Below the pieces are notes generated by a model. That model saw only the letters and a list, made by a program, of their open reading frames with translations, was not told where the DNA came from and did no database searches. DNA of 64,000 nucleotides from Natrarchaeobaculum aegyptiacum (GTDB lineage Archaea; Halobacteriota; Halobacteria; Halobacteriales; Natrialbaceae): the NCBI RefSeq assembly GCF_002156705.1, contig NZ_CP019893.1:3534001-3598000 (forward strand), read 5' to 3'. The translations under genes and the position numbers were made by a program. Positions 1 to 9,197 of the stretch are shown here, one piece after another. Within the stretch, counting starts at the first letter, position 1, and each line of letters starts with the position of its first letter.

Positions 1-155
1 ACAATTGGGCTTCTCCATGTCCTTCACCGGGGCGCTGCGGGCGCAACTTACGTCCGCACCCCAATTTGAGCAAGTGAGTAGCACCTGTTGTTATTGCACC
101 CCCGCCCGCGAACGCTACCGCAGAGCATATGAGACCTGCATAGAACAGTAGTGAT
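1..155. other. Left-edge non-coding stretch upstream of hsdM
   Basis: No convincing gene is visible. A frame from base 1 stays open to a stop near base 69 and could be the tail of an upstream gene, but it is too short to judge. A GGGCGCTGC 9-mer at 30-38 matches the 3' end of the tRNA-Arg gene at 6870-6878; this may be chance in GC-rich DNA. Confidence 0.4.
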
Positions 156-1658
156 ATGCCCATCTCGCTTGACGAACTGGAATCTCATCTGTTCAAGTGC
201 GCCGATATAATCCGAGACGCCGTTGACCCGACCGACTACAAGGAATACATTCTCCCACTCGTCTATTACAAGTCCATCTCCGACGAGTTCGAGAAGCAGT
301 ACGCCGAGAACGTTGAGGAGTACGGCGAGGACTTCGCACGGCGGAACAACCTCTACGACATTCCAGTCGTCCCCGAAGGCTATCTGTGGGAGGACATTCG
401 CGCAGTGAGCGACAACGTGGATCAAGCACTCAACGAGGCGTTCGATGCGCTCACCGAGGAAAATCCCGAACTCACGGGGGTCTTCCGCGCAGACTACATC
501 GACGCCGACGCGCTTGATGACGACCGGCTCGGGAAACTCGTCGAACACCTCTCAAAACACGACCTTGACCGAGACAGCGTACCACCGGATATGCTCGGAG
601 AGGCGTATATGGACTTGGTTCGCCACTTTGCGGAGGAGGAGGGCAAGTCTGGCGGGCAGTTCTTCACGCCACCGCACATCGTCAATCTCTGCGTGCGACT
701 GGTCGATGAGTTCGAGGACGGCCACACATTCCACGACCCGACCGTTGGCTCGGGTGGGATGCTCATCGAGGCCGCACGCTACTACCGCGAGGAGCAGGGC
801 GGCGACCCGACAAAGATGACCTTCACCGGGCAGGAAGTCAATCCAGACATTTCGGCCATCGCCAAGATGAACCTCTCCATTCATGGACTGGATGGGGAGA
901 TCGAGCGCGAGGACTCTCTTTCGAGTCCCGCGTTCACCGACGACGACTCGAACGAACTCACACGTTTCGACCGTGTATTGGCGAACTTCCCGTTTAGTGC
1001 TAACTGGGCGAAAGATGATCTCCAAGATGATCCGTATGGACGCTTTAACTGGCACGAGAAACTGCCGCGTGCCGACCGAGGGGACTACGCCTTTATTATG
1101 CATATAGCGGAGCAGTTGAAGCGCCCCGGGCGCGATGAGACGGGGGGCAAGGCCGCCGTTGTCATTCCTCATGGCGTGCTGTTCCGCAAGCGCGAGGGGA
1201 AATACCGGGAACATATGTTAGAGGAGGATATAGTAGAGGCTATCGTCGGGCTTCCTGAGAGTCTATTCCAGAATAATTCAATTCCCTCCGCAATCCTTGT
1301 GCTGAACACGGGCAAGCCCGCTGAGCGCGAGGACGAGGTGCAGTTCATCCACGCCGCAGACGAAGCGTTCTACGAAGAGTTGTCGAATCAAAATGAACTA
1401 ACTGAGGACGGCCTCGACCACATCGTCGAGAACTTCCGCGAGTGGGCGACCGAGGAGCGGGTGAGTCGCACAGTATCGCTCGATGAGATTCGAGAGAACG
1501 ACTACAACCTCAATATCGCGCTGTACGTGGACACGACTGAACCGGAAGAGGATATTGACGTGGAGGAGGAACTGGTGAAGTTACGTGAGCTGCAGGCAGA
1601 GCGTGAGGAGATAGAGGCGACGATGACGGAGCATATGGAGGCGTTGAACTATGAGTGA
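156..1658 (+). CDS. hsdM: Type I restriction-modification DNA methyltransferase subunit HsdM
   Basis: Modification subunit of a type I restriction-modification complex; it transfers a methyl group from S-adenosylmethionine to adenine. The N-terminal helical domain (about residues 5-130) is followed by the N6-adenine methylase core. The SAM-binding motif DPTVGSGGM is near residue 194. The catalytic motif is NFPF near residue 277, a variant of the usual NPPF/Y. At 500 aa the length is normal. The stop codon region overlaps the hsdS start by 8 bases (ATG at 1651), so the two are translationally coupled. The ATG at 156 gives the expected N-terminus. Confidence 0.97.
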   Translation: MPISLDELESHLFKCADIIRDAVDPTDYKEYILPLVYYKSISDEFEKQYAENVEEYGEDFARRNNLYDIPVVPEGYLWEDIRAVSDNVDQALNEAFDALTEENPELTGVFRADYIDADALDDDRLGKLVEHLSKHDLDRDSVPPDMLGEAYMDLVRHFAEEEGKSGGQFFTPPHIVNLCVRLVDEFEDGHTFHDPTVGSGGMLIEAARYYREEQGGDPTKMTFTGQEVNPDISAIAKMNLSIHGLDGEIEREDSLSSPAFTDDDSNELTRFDRVLANFPFSANWAKDDLQDDPYGRFNWHEKLPRADRGDYAFIMHIAEQLKRPGRDETGGKAAVVIPHGVLFRKREGKYREHMLEEDIVEAIVGLPESLFQNNSIPSAILVLNTGKPAEREDEVQFIHAADEAFYEELSNQNELTEDGLDHIVENFREWATEERVSRTVSLDEIRENDYNLNIALYVDTTEPEEDIDVEEELVKLRELQAEREEIEATMTEHMEALNYE

Positions 1659-2967
1659 GCAAGTTGACATCACTGACTACGTAGATTCGGAATCCAAACA
1701 GGATTCTGCATGGGTTGAGAAACGTCTCGGTGAAGTCTTTAATTCCATTTATAGCGGAGGAACTCCAAAGAAAGGGGTAGATGAGTACTATGGCGGGAAC
1801 ATACCATTTGTCAAGATTGAAGACCTGAACGAACAGAAAGGGGAAGGAGTTTCGACAGCAGAAGACTATGTTACCAAACAGGCGTTAGAAGAAACAAGCA
1901 CAAGAGCGTTTGACTCAGGGACGCTTCTACTAACTATCTATGGGAGCCTCGCTGAGACAGCAATAGTTCAGAGCCGTGTGGCTACAAATCAGGCTATTCT
2001 CGGACTATGGGATGCCGAGGAGGATAACGTACTCTATGTTCGCTATGCGATTGACAATTCACAACCAAGATTGGAGAGTTTGAGCCGTCAAACAACTCAA
2101 GCGAACTTAGGAAAGGGAATTGTAAAGAAGCATAAAATACCTATTCCACCACTCCCTGAACAGCGCAAAATTGCCACTGTACTTTACACGGTTGACCGGG
2201 CGATTAAGAACGCCGAGGCTATTGTTGACCGGCTTGAACGATTTTACAAGGGTCTTTACCAAAGTCTAATTCCGAGAGGAGTTGACCACGAGCAGTATGA
2301 TAACGTTCGTATTTTGGGAAGGAATGTACAGATTCCTGTGAGTTGGGATGTAACAACAGTATCCGAAGCCTGTAGTGAGATTATTGATTATCGTGGAAAG
2401 AACCCAGAGTTCTCTGACGAAGGAATACCTCACCTCAGGAACATCAATATTGAACGAGGAGAAATTATTCTTGACGATCTCAAGCATGTTTCAGCGGAGA
2501 CTTATGATGAATGGATGACAAGGGGAATCCCACAGGAGGGAGATACACTTCTATCGACTGAAGCCCCAATGGGAAAAGCTGCTGTCTTGCCTGAGATGAA
2601 ATTCTCACTTTCTCAACGACTCATTGTTCTCAGGCCCGGGGAACAGTTTGACAATCGGTTCTTTGCACATTTAATGGGTTCTCCATTCGTTCAGAAAGAA
2701 TATGAGGCACGCGCGACTGGCTCTACTGTTAAAGGAATCTCGAATTATAATCTACAAGAAGTTACCATACCTGTGCCACCTATGAAAGAACAAGAGGAAA
2801 TCGCACAGCGAATTGACGAGACTTTAGATGTTATCCAAATAAATGAACAAGAAGTTGACCGACTCAAACGTCTCAAACGCGGTCTGATGCAAGACCTACT
2901 TTCGGGAACAGTCCAAACAACCGATACCACCATAGAGGTGCCCGAGGAAGTCGCTCAATATGGTTAG
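1651..2967 (+). CDS. hsdS: Type I restriction-modification specificity subunit HsdS
   Basis: Sequence-recognition subunit that directs HsdM and HsdR to a bipartite DNA target. Two target-recognition domains (about residues 20-170 and 225-375) are each followed by the conserved helical spacer. PPLPEQRKI at 166-174 and PPMKEQEEI near 377 mark the spacer starts. At 438 aa it is complete. The DNA is clearly richer in A+T than hsdM, hsdR and everything downstream, which fits repeated replacement of the target-recognition domains by gene transfer. It overlaps hsdM and hsdR by 8 bases each, so one operon is very likely. Confidence 0.96.
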   Translation: MSEQVDITDYVDSESKQDSAWVEKRLGEVFNSIYSGGTPKKGVDEYYGGNIPFVKIEDLNEQKGEGVSTAEDYVTKQALEETSTRAFDSGTLLLTIYGSLAETAIVQSRVATNQAILGLWDAEEDNVLYVRYAIDNSQPRLESLSRQTTQANLGKGIVKKHKIPIPPLPEQRKIATVLYTVDRAIKNAEAIVDRLERFYKGLYQSLIPRGVDHEQYDNVRILGRNVQIPVSWDVTTVSEACSEIIDYRGKNPEFSDEGIPHLRNINIERGEIILDDLKHVSAETYDEWMTRGIPQEGDTLLSTEAPMGKAAVLPEMKFSLSQRLIVLRPGEQFDNRFFAHLMGSPFVQKEYEARATGSTVKGISNYNLQEVTIPVPPMKEQEEIAQRIDETLDVIQINEQEVDRLKRLKRGLMQDLLSGTVQTTDTTIEVPEEVAQYG

Positions 2968-5917
2968 TATCCCATCCGAGGGCGGCGTCGAACGGTCGCT
3001 TCTCTCGTGGCTCGACGGCATAGGATGGGAGACACACGGACAGGACGGCGGACGCGGTGCGAACGTTCTCAATGAGGCCTACGAGCGCGACAGCCACGAG
3101 GTCATCTACTGGAACCTCCTCGCGGAGCAGGTCGTCGCATTGAATGAAGGAGTGACCGAAAACAACGTTGATAAGTTCGTCTCCTCCCTCCGGCGTGATC
3201 TCGACGCCGAGAACTTGATGGATGGTAATCAAGCCTTCTACCAGTTGCTTACCAAGGGCAAGACGTTCAATATCCAGCGCGATGACGGCGCGACCGACAC
3301 AATCTACGTTGACCTCATTGACTACGAAAATCCCGAGAACAATCGCTTCCACGCGGTGAATCAGTTCTCCGTCTCGCGGGAGACGACTATCCGCCCGGAC
3401 GTGAATCTGTTCGTCAACGGGATTCCGCTCGTGACGATGGAACTCAAGAGCCTCGCACAGGATAACGACTGGCACGACGCCGTTCGCGATCTCAAAGAGT
3501 ACGAGGAGGACGTTTCCCGGCTGTTCGTCCCCGGTCTGTTCAACGTTGCCGCCGACACGATGGAACTACGGTACGGGGCTGTGGGTGCGCCGAAAGAGTT
3601 CTACGAGCCGTGGAACGACGCCCCGGAAGAGTTCGCAGACGACAACGCGATGAAGCAGGCGGTGAAGACGCTGTGTAACCCCTCGTCCATTCTTGACCTG
3701 CTCAAGCACTTCGTGTTCTACGAGCGGCGAGCCGGGGGCGACGCGAAAATCGTCCCGCGATATATGCAGTACTACGCGGTGAATCGCATCCTTGACCGCG
3801 TCCGTGAGGGCGACCACAAGCGCGGCCTCATCTGGCACACCCAAGGGTCGGGCAAGTCATTCACAATGCTGTACGCCGCCGAAAACCTACTCTCACGCCC
3901 CGCAGTCGCCCGCAACCCGCAGGTGTTCATCATCGTGGACACGGACAAATTAAACAGCCAGATGCGCGACCAACTGGCGAACCTCTCGCTGGAGCAATGG
4001 ACGGAAGCCGAGAGCATCGACCACCTTCAGCAGCTCATCGAGGAGGGGAGCAGTCAACTCGTCCTCACGACCATCCAGAAGTTCGAGGACGTTGACCCTG
4101 ACGTACAGGGGAACGACGAGGTAATCGTGATGAGCGACGAGGCACACCGATTTATGGAAGCCGATCTCGGGAGTCGTCTCGACGCCGCGCTCCCCGACTG
4201 CTACCACTTCGGGTTCACCGGCACGCCCGTCCGCGAAGGGGAGCGTCACGAAGACCGCAACACGTTCCGCGAGTTCTCTCCCGAGGGCGAGGACTACCTA
4301 CACCGCTACTCGGTCAAGCAGGGAATTGATGATGGCCTGATTCTCCCTGTGTACTTCACGCTCCGTCACCAGATGAAGTGGGATATTGACGAGGCCGGGC
4401 TTGATGAGGAGTTCGAGCAGGAGTTCCGGGGACTGACTACGGACGAGAAACGCGAGGCCATCCGCGAGAACGTCACTGCGACGACGCTTGCGGAACTCGA
4501 ACCGCGTGTGGAGAAGGCCGTCGAAGAAATCGACAAGCATTACGACACCCACGTTTCCCCGAACGGCTGGAAAGGAATGGTCGTGACCCCGAGCCGCCGG
4601 TCTGCGGCGATGTACGGTGAGCGGCTCGCAGAACTCCGAGGCAAGGAGGAGGTGAAAGTTCTCTACACCTCGACCAAGGATGACTCCGATCTCATTCAGC
4701 AGTTCCACACGGACTCTGAGGAGCGTGACAGCATCGTCAAGGCGTTCAAAGAGGAGGAGAACCCGAAACTCCTCGTCGTCCACAATATGCTCCTCACGGG
4801 CTTCGACGCCCCAATGCTCAAGACGATGTATCTCGACCGCAATCTCAAGAACCACAATCTAATGCAAGCCATCGCCCGGACGAACCGACCTGCCGCAGGC
4901 AAGGAGAACGGCGAGATTGTGGACTTCCAAGGCGTCTTCGAGAACATCGACGAGGCGCTCGACTACGACGCTGAGACGAAGGCCTACGCCGCCCGTGACA
5001 AGGATGAACTCTACGACGATCTCGTAGAGCAGGTTGAGCGGGTGATGGGTATCTTCGACGGGATTCCGAAGACCGACACGCAAGAGGCGACCTCCGAGGC
5101 CATCGAGCGCGTTAGCACGCACCCGGAACGCCGCGAGTTCAAGCAGAACTTCCGGCGGCTCCAAAACCTCTACGAGGCCGTCGCACCAGATGGGCGGCTC
5201 GTAAGCGAAGGCATCGAGCGCGACTACAAGTGGCTGAGTCGGATTCACGTTGCGTTCAAGCGCACGACCTCGGGCGACGATGACCCCGAAGAGGAGATGC
5301 GCGAGAAGACGAGGGAGATAATCAACAAGCACGTCGATATTTCGGAAATCAAGCGTGACTTCCCGACGTACAAACTTGGAGAAGAATACCTCGAAGATGT
5401 AGAGGGATTAGACAATCCCGGCGTCAAGGCATCGCAGATCGCGCACGCAACTCGCGAACATCTTCACCCACGTGAGAACCAGAACCCCCGCTACAAGCGA
5501 CTAAGTGAACGAGTCACAGATATAGTTGAGCGGTGGCAGGGCGATGAGATGGCCGATCCCGAAGCGGTTGAAGCCCTGAAATCTGTGGAAGAGGAAGTGC
5601 TGAACGTCGAGAGAGAAGCCGATGAGGAGGGGATGGAAGCCGCTGAGTTCGCTATCTACACACACCTGACCGAGGAGACGCCGGACGCGATAGAGTCCGA
5701 CGAGCAGGCAGAGAGAGTTGCTGAGGAAATTGTCTCGCAGTTCCGTGAGCGTGTTGACCGAGGCTACTCCGGCTGGAAGACGAATCAACAGACCATCGCG
5801 GAAATCGAGCGCATCCTATTGGATGTGCTGGTGGTAGAACACGACCTCGGCCACCTCATCCGAGATTATGACGGCTTCGTTGATTCCGTTCGGGATTACC
5901 TTGTCCAGAATGCCTAA
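2960..5917 (+). CDS. hsdR: Type I restriction endonuclease subunit HsdR
   Basis: Restriction and translocation subunit: a PD-(D/E)xK nuclease fused to a superfamily 2 helicase motor that pulls DNA toward the HsdMS complex and cuts it at a distance. The nuclease motif spans about residues 144-164 (RPDVNLF followed by ELKS). Walker A is HTQGSGKS near 293 and the DEAH box is SDEAHRF near 393, followed by GFTGTP. The C-terminal third is helical. At 985 aa with no internal stop it appears intact. It overlaps hsdS upstream and the YgjP-type peptidase gene downstream by 8 bases. Confidence 0.97.
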   Translation: MVSIPSEGGVERSLLSWLDGIGWETHGQDGGRGANVLNEAYERDSHEVIYWNLLAEQVVALNEGVTENNVDKFVSSLRRDLDAENLMDGNQAFYQLLTKGKTFNIQRDDGATDTIYVDLIDYENPENNRFHAVNQFSVSRETTIRPDVNLFVNGIPLVTMELKSLAQDNDWHDAVRDLKEYEEDVSRLFVPGLFNVAADTMELRYGAVGAPKEFYEPWNDAPEEFADDNAMKQAVKTLCNPSSILDLLKHFVFYERRAGGDAKIVPRYMQYYAVNRILDRVREGDHKRGLIWHTQGSGKSFTMLYAAENLLSRPAVARNPQVFIIVDTDKLNSQMRDQLANLSLEQWTEAESIDHLQQLIEEGSSQLVLTTIQKFEDVDPDVQGNDEVIVMSDEAHRFMEADLGSRLDAALPDCYHFGFTGTPVREGERHEDRNTFREFSPEGEDYLHRYSVKQGIDDGLILPVYFTLRHQMKWDIDEAGLDEEFEQEFRGLTTDEKREAIRENVTATTLAELEPRVEKAVEEIDKHYDTHVSPNGWKGMVVTPSRRSAAMYGERLAELRGKEEVKVLYTSTKDDSDLIQQFHTDSEERDSIVKAFKEEENPKLLVVHNMLLTGFDAPMLKTMYLDRNLKNHNLMQAIARTNRPAAGKENGEIVDFQGVFENIDEALDYDAETKAYAARDKDELYDDLVEQVERVMGIFDGIPKTDTQEATSEAIERVSTHPERREFKQNFRRLQNLYEAVAPDGRLVSEGIERDYKWLSRIHVAFKRTTSGDDDPEEEMREKTREIINKHVDISEIKRDFPTYKLGEEYLEDVEGLDNPGVKASQIAHATREHLHPRENQNPRYKRLSERVTDIVERWQGDEMADPEAVEALKSVEEEVLNVEREADEEGMEAAEFAIYTHLTEETPDAIESDEQAERVAEEIVSQFRERVDRGYSGWKTNQQTIAEIERILLDVLVVEHDLGHLIRDYDGFVDSVRDYLVQNA

Positions 5918-6632
5918 CACTCAACGGCGAACGGTGGAGTTGTTGGGCCAACCCGTCGAGTACGAACTCCGACGTAGTTCCGATGCAACTGAGCCGCGAA
6001 TTGACGTGGATATTCACGGTATCACGGTTGTCGTTCCAGAATCCGACGAAATCCATCCCGAGGAACTACTCAAAGAGAACGCGGTATGGGTCGTGGAAAA
6101 GAAGGAGAAGTACGACACGTATCGCGAAAAGATTCCAGAGCGGGAGTATGAGGAGGGTGCGGTGTTCCCGTATCTTGGCGAGGAGCGTGAAATCGTGGTA
6201 GAGCGCCGCCCGTCATCGGGCGTCACAGAGAACACACTACGGCTGGCACGCCACCACGTCGAGGATACTTCGGTCAAGCGCGCCCTCGAAACTCTCTATC
6301 GACGCAAGGCACGTGAGACATTCGAGGAGCGAGCGGAGTACTACGCCGAGCAGATGGGCGTAGAGTACGAGAAAATAGAGGTGCGCAATCAGAGGACGAA
6401 ATGGGGTTCCTGCTCTACAACCGGAACACTCGGTCTAAACTGGCGGTTGATGATGGCCCCACAGGAGATCGTGGACTACATCGTGATTCACGAGTTGGCT
6501 CACCTTCGAGAACCCAATCACACTGATGCGTTCTGGTCACTCGTCGCGGAACACGATCCGAACTATGAGGAACACTCACGTTGGCTTGAAGAAAATAGCA
6601 CCAGATTAGTTTTCTCCGACGAAGACCTCTGA
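5910..6632 (+). CDS. YgjP-type (SprT/M48-like) zinc metallopeptidase linked to type I RM
   Basis: Predicted zinc peptidase of the YgjP/DUF45 family. The signature HELAH is near residue 193, followed by NHTDAFW, which supplies the third zinc ligand. The upstream frame is open from 5868, but ATG 5910 matches the family start and overlaps the hsdR stop by 8 bases, the same spacing used between the hsd genes. Members of this family are often found beside hsdR, so a role connected to the restriction complex, such as controlling subunit turnover, is plausible. That role is inference. The protein is 240 aa and looks complete. Confidence 0.9.
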   Translation: MPNTQRRTVELLGQPVEYELRRSSDATEPRIDVDIHGITVVVPESDEIHPEELLKENAVWVVEKKEKYDTYREKIPEREYEEGAVFPYLGEEREIVVERRPSSGVTENTLRLARHHVEDTSVKRALETLYRRKARETFEERAEYYAEQMGVEYEKIEVRNQRTKWGSCSTTGTLGLNWRLMMAPQEIVDYIVIHELAHLREPNHTDAFWSLVAEHDPNYEEHSRWLEENSTRLVFSDEDL

Positions 6633-6868
6633 GGTTGCTTTTCTCAGGTAGTAACCAGTGAGATGATGCCAAATCCGTTAGCCGTAGTCTCGCAGAGCGT
6701 GTTACAGACACACAGACTTATGATGAATGAGCAACTATTGGCACTTGGCTAATCGCACGACGGGACCGACCCCCGTTATGGAAAATAGCGAACTCTAACC
6801 GTCAAACAGACCATCCTTTATAAGTAATCCCGCGCCGTCCTGTGATTCCTAATCGTGATGAAACAGGA

Positions 6869-6943
6869 TGGGCGCTGCAGGATTTGAACCCGCGACAACT
6901 TGGTCCGAAGCCAAGCACTCTGTCCAGACTGAGCTAAGCGCCC
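6869..6943 (-). tRNA. tRNA-Arg (anticodon TCG)
   Basis: Read on the minus strand the sequence folds as a cloverleaf: acceptor stem GGGCGCT paired with AGCGCCC, discriminator A at 6869, anticodon stem CTTGG/CCAAG with loop CTTCGGA (anticodon TCG, reading CGA), and T arm GCGGG-TTCAAAT-CCTGC. CCA is not encoded. Its 3' end faces the restriction-modification block, the usual orientation when a tRNA 3' end has served as an integration site. Confidence 0.95.
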
Positions 6944-6968
6944 TCGGTCCTCTCTTTCGGGTGGCTTC

Positions 6969-6976
6969 GTATAAGT
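6969..6976 (-). promoter_or_regulatory. TATA box of tRNA-Arg
   Basis: On the minus strand ACTTATAC lies 26-33 bases upstream of the tRNA 5' end at 6943, the normal archaeal TATA distance. Confidence 0.65.
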
Positions 6977-7090
6977 CACTCGATTTTCACCGGCCTCGAG
7001 TCCGGTCGGCGGGACGTGGGCGTCAGTTCCCGGGGGATGAAAATTACCAGTGGATGTCTATGTACTCGAGGACGTATCGTCACGTGATCT

Positions 7091-7279
7091 ATGACGATCC
7101 ACGATAGTCACGTTCCGCACGGTGGTCGGGTTCAGGCCGACGGTGAGGAACTCGAGTTGCTCACCGACGATGCAGACGTCTGGACGGTCGTCCCAGTCGA
7201 GGCGACCGGTGACGAGCGGGTGTGTCAGTGGATCTCTGTCGACGCCGAAACGCTCTGTGATCTCGAGGAGTGGCGCTGA
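7091..7279 (+). CDS. Small conserved haloarchaeal protein (DUF7511-like)
   Basis: A 62-residue acidic protein. The C-terminal half carries ATGDERVCQWISVDAETL and ends DLEEWR, a pattern I associate with a family of very small haloarchaeal proteins annotated as DUF7511. That identification is from memory. No membrane segment, signal peptide or metal-binding cysteine pair is visible, and no function is known. It stands alone just upstream of the UbiA-family gene, on the same strand. ATG 7091 is the first in-frame start. Confidence 0.65.
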   Translation: MTIHDSHVPHGGRVQADGEELELLTDDADVWTVVPVEATGDERVCQWISVDAETLCDLEEWR

Positions 7280-7359
7280 CCACGTGGGTTTCTGAAGAAC
7301 AGTGTGCTCTGGTGCTGGTCGGTTTTCGTCCAGGTAAGGAGTCGACGACGGATCGGATT

Positions 7360-7366
7360 GCTTAAC
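7360..7366 (+). promoter_or_regulatory. TATA box of the UbiA-family gene
   Basis: GCTTAAC is centred about 28 bases before ATG 7391, so transcription would begin at or next to the start codon (leaderless mRNA, common in haloarchaea). Confidence 0.5.
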
Positions 7367-7390
7367 CGGGATGGCCCAACAGCCGTGGGT

Positions 7391-8242
7391 ATGACCGCGG
7401 TTCGCGAGACGGTGAGGGGGCTGCTCGAGTTGACGCGGCCGGTGAACGTGATCGCAGCGAGTGTGCTGACGTTCATCGGTGCGTTCGTCGCTGGCGGCGT
7501 TACCGAGTATCCACTCGAGGTGGGTGCTGCGGTCGCAGCGACGGGGCTGGCCGTCGGTGCGGGGAACGCGATCAACGACTATTTCGACCGGGAGATCGAT
7601 CGGATCAACCAGCCGGAGCGGGCGATTCCCAGGGGTGCAGTGAGTCCACGTGGTGCGCTCGTATTCAGTATCGTGTTGTTCGTCGCCGCGGTGGGGCTCG
7701 CGTTGACGCTTCCGGTACTCGCACTCGCGATCGCAGGGATCAACCTCGTCGCGCTGGTCGCGTATACCGAGTTCTTCAAGGGGCTGCCGGGCCTCGGAAA
7801 CGCGCTCGTGGCTTATCTCGTCGGGAGCACGTTCCTGTTTGGCGCGGCGGCGGTGGGCGACGTGTGGCCGGCGGTCACCCTCGCGATCCTGGCGGCAGTG
7901 GCGACGGTCACCCGTGAGATCGTCAAGGACGTCGAGGACGTCAGTGGCGACCGCGAGGAGGGGCTGAACACACTGCCGATCGCCGTCGGGGAACGCCGGG
8001 CGCTGGTGATCGCGGCCGTCGTACTCGTGGCGGGCGTTCTCGCGAGTCCGCTGCCCTATTTCCTCGAGTACTTCGGCGTAACCTACCTGTTCGTGGTACT
8101 TCCCGCGGTCCTGGTTATGCTCGGGGGGATGGTTCGGAGCTTCGACGATCCGACGTCGGGACAGACGCTGCTCAAGTACGGGATGTTCCTCGCTGCGGTC
8201 GCCTTTATCGCCGGACGTGTGGCACTCGAGTTCGGGTGGTAG
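7391..8242 (+). CDS. ubiA: UbiA prenyltransferase: geranylgeranylglycerol-phosphate geranylgeranyltransferase (DGGGP synthase)
   Basis: Integral membrane prenyltransferase predicted to add the second geranylgeranyl ether chain to GGGP in archaeal membrane lipid synthesis. The two Asp-rich Mg2+/diphosphate-binding motifs are present: NDYFDREID near residues 61-69 and KDVEDVSGD near 178-186. About eight or nine hydrophobic segments fill the 283 residues. The open frame reaches 7304, but ATG 7391 sits right before the conserved N-terminal helix (LLELTRPVN) and has a TATA box at leaderless spacing. Other UbiA proteins make quinones or heme; the archaeal lipid role is most likely from motif spacing and host. 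Confidence 0.88.
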   Translation: MTAVRETVRGLLELTRPVNVIAASVLTFIGAFVAGGVTEYPLEVGAAVAATGLAVGAGNAINDYFDREIDRINQPERAIPRGAVSPRGALVFSIVLFVAAVGLALTLPVLALAIAGINLVALVAYTEFFKGLPGLGNALVAYLVGSTFLFGAAAVGDVWPAVTLAILAAVATVTREIVKDVEDVSGDREEGLNTLPIAVGERRALVIAAVVLVAGVLASPLPYFLEYFGVTYLFVVLPAVLVMLGGMVRSFDDPTSGQTLLKYGMFLAAVAFIAGRVALEFGW

Positions 8243-8502
8243 GTCTGATTGACGAGCCGGCTCGAGGTCCAGTCGAGGATTGTCTCGACTGTCCTTCGGG
8301 GACTCGTAACGCATCGCGCGTGAGCGATCCGTCGAGTCGATCCGGCGCAGGTGGGAAACCAGCGGCAGACGCACTGGCGCACTCGCAAATCGGAGTGTAT
8401 CAAAAGGACTATATCCCAAATACTGCATTACTGTACCAGACTCCACGCGAAGGTCTCAGCCGCGTTCGCCAACGGGGCTGCCGATGGAAGTGATCATCTG
8501 AC

Positions 8503-9123
8503 ATGTATGATCTCGTCGATGTCGTTCCGGCATCTCGGATCGAGCCCGGGACGAACGTCCTCGTGACGGGCCCGCCGATGACCGGAAAGCGAAGCCTCGC
8601 TTACGAAATTCTCCTCGAGGGTGCGGTCCGGGGTGACGGTTCGATCGTCGTCTCGACGAAAGATAGCGCCGAGAACGTACTCGAGGAATTTACCTCACGA
8701 GCGGACGCGTCCGACGCAGACGTGGGGGTCGTCGACTGCGTCACGAAACAACGCGGCGTCGGGACGGTCGATGACGACCCTCGGGTCAAGTACGCGTCCT
8801 CGCCAGTCGACATGACCGGGATCGGGATCAAGCTCTCGGAGTTTTTACAGGATTTTTACGAGGATCGGGGCGTTACGGAGAACCGGGTTCTGTTGCACTC
8901 TGTCTCGACGCTCCTGATGTACTCCGATCTGCAGACCGTGTTTCGATTCCTCCACGTGTTCACCGGTCGGATTCAGAGCGCGGACGCTCTCGGTCTGTAC
9001 GTCATCGACTCGACGGCACACGACGACCAGACCATGAACACGCTGAAACAGCTGTTCGACGGCCTCATCACCGTCGACGAGGGCGACGGCGACGAACCGG
9101 CCATCGACACCGTCGGCCTCTGA
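8503..9123 (+). CDS. RecA-superfamily ATPase, HTR-like protein
   Basis: A 206-residue single-domain P-loop protein related to the RadA/KaiC/RAD55 group, of the type called HTR-like protein in haloarchaea. The Walker A region is GPPMTGKRS near residues 22-30, followed by a strand-helix pattern typical of RecA folds. The end is an acidic tail. Several members of this group lack a full Walker B and may be sensory or regulatory rather than recombinases. The gene is monocistronic, with gaps of 260 bases upstream and 74 downstream. Its partner is unknown. Confidence 0.75.
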   Translation: MYDLVDVVPASRIEPGTNVLVTGPPMTGKRSLAYEILLEGAVRGDGSIVVSTKDSAENVLEEFTSRADASDADVGVVDCVTKQRGVGTVDDDPRVKYASSPVDMTGIGIKLSEFLQDFYEDRGVTENRVLLHSVSTLLMYSDLQTVFRFLHVFTGRIQSADALGLYVIDSTAHDDQTMNTLKQLFDGLITVDEGDGDEPAIDTVGL

Positions 9124-9166
9124 TCTGGCCCGTAGTCCGTCGGTTCTCGGGACCCTGACGTGGAGC

Positions 9167-9173
9167 GTTTATA
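9167..9173 (+). promoter_or_regulatory. TATA box of CoA-binding protein gene
   Basis: GTTTATA ends 25 bases before ATG 9198, giving an essentially leaderless transcript. Confidence 0.5.
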
Positions 9174-9197
9174 CCGGACAGGTACGTAGCCCACCGC

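Noticed and set aside
6868-7107. 79-codon plus-strand frame starting MGAAGFEPATTW
   Set aside because: It reads through the antisense of tRNA-Arg, a common source of false genes with this start.
7058-8446. 462-codon minus-strand frame opposite the UbiA-family gene
   Set aside because: Arginine/aspartate-rich shadow of a real gene with membrane and catalytic motifs on the other strand.
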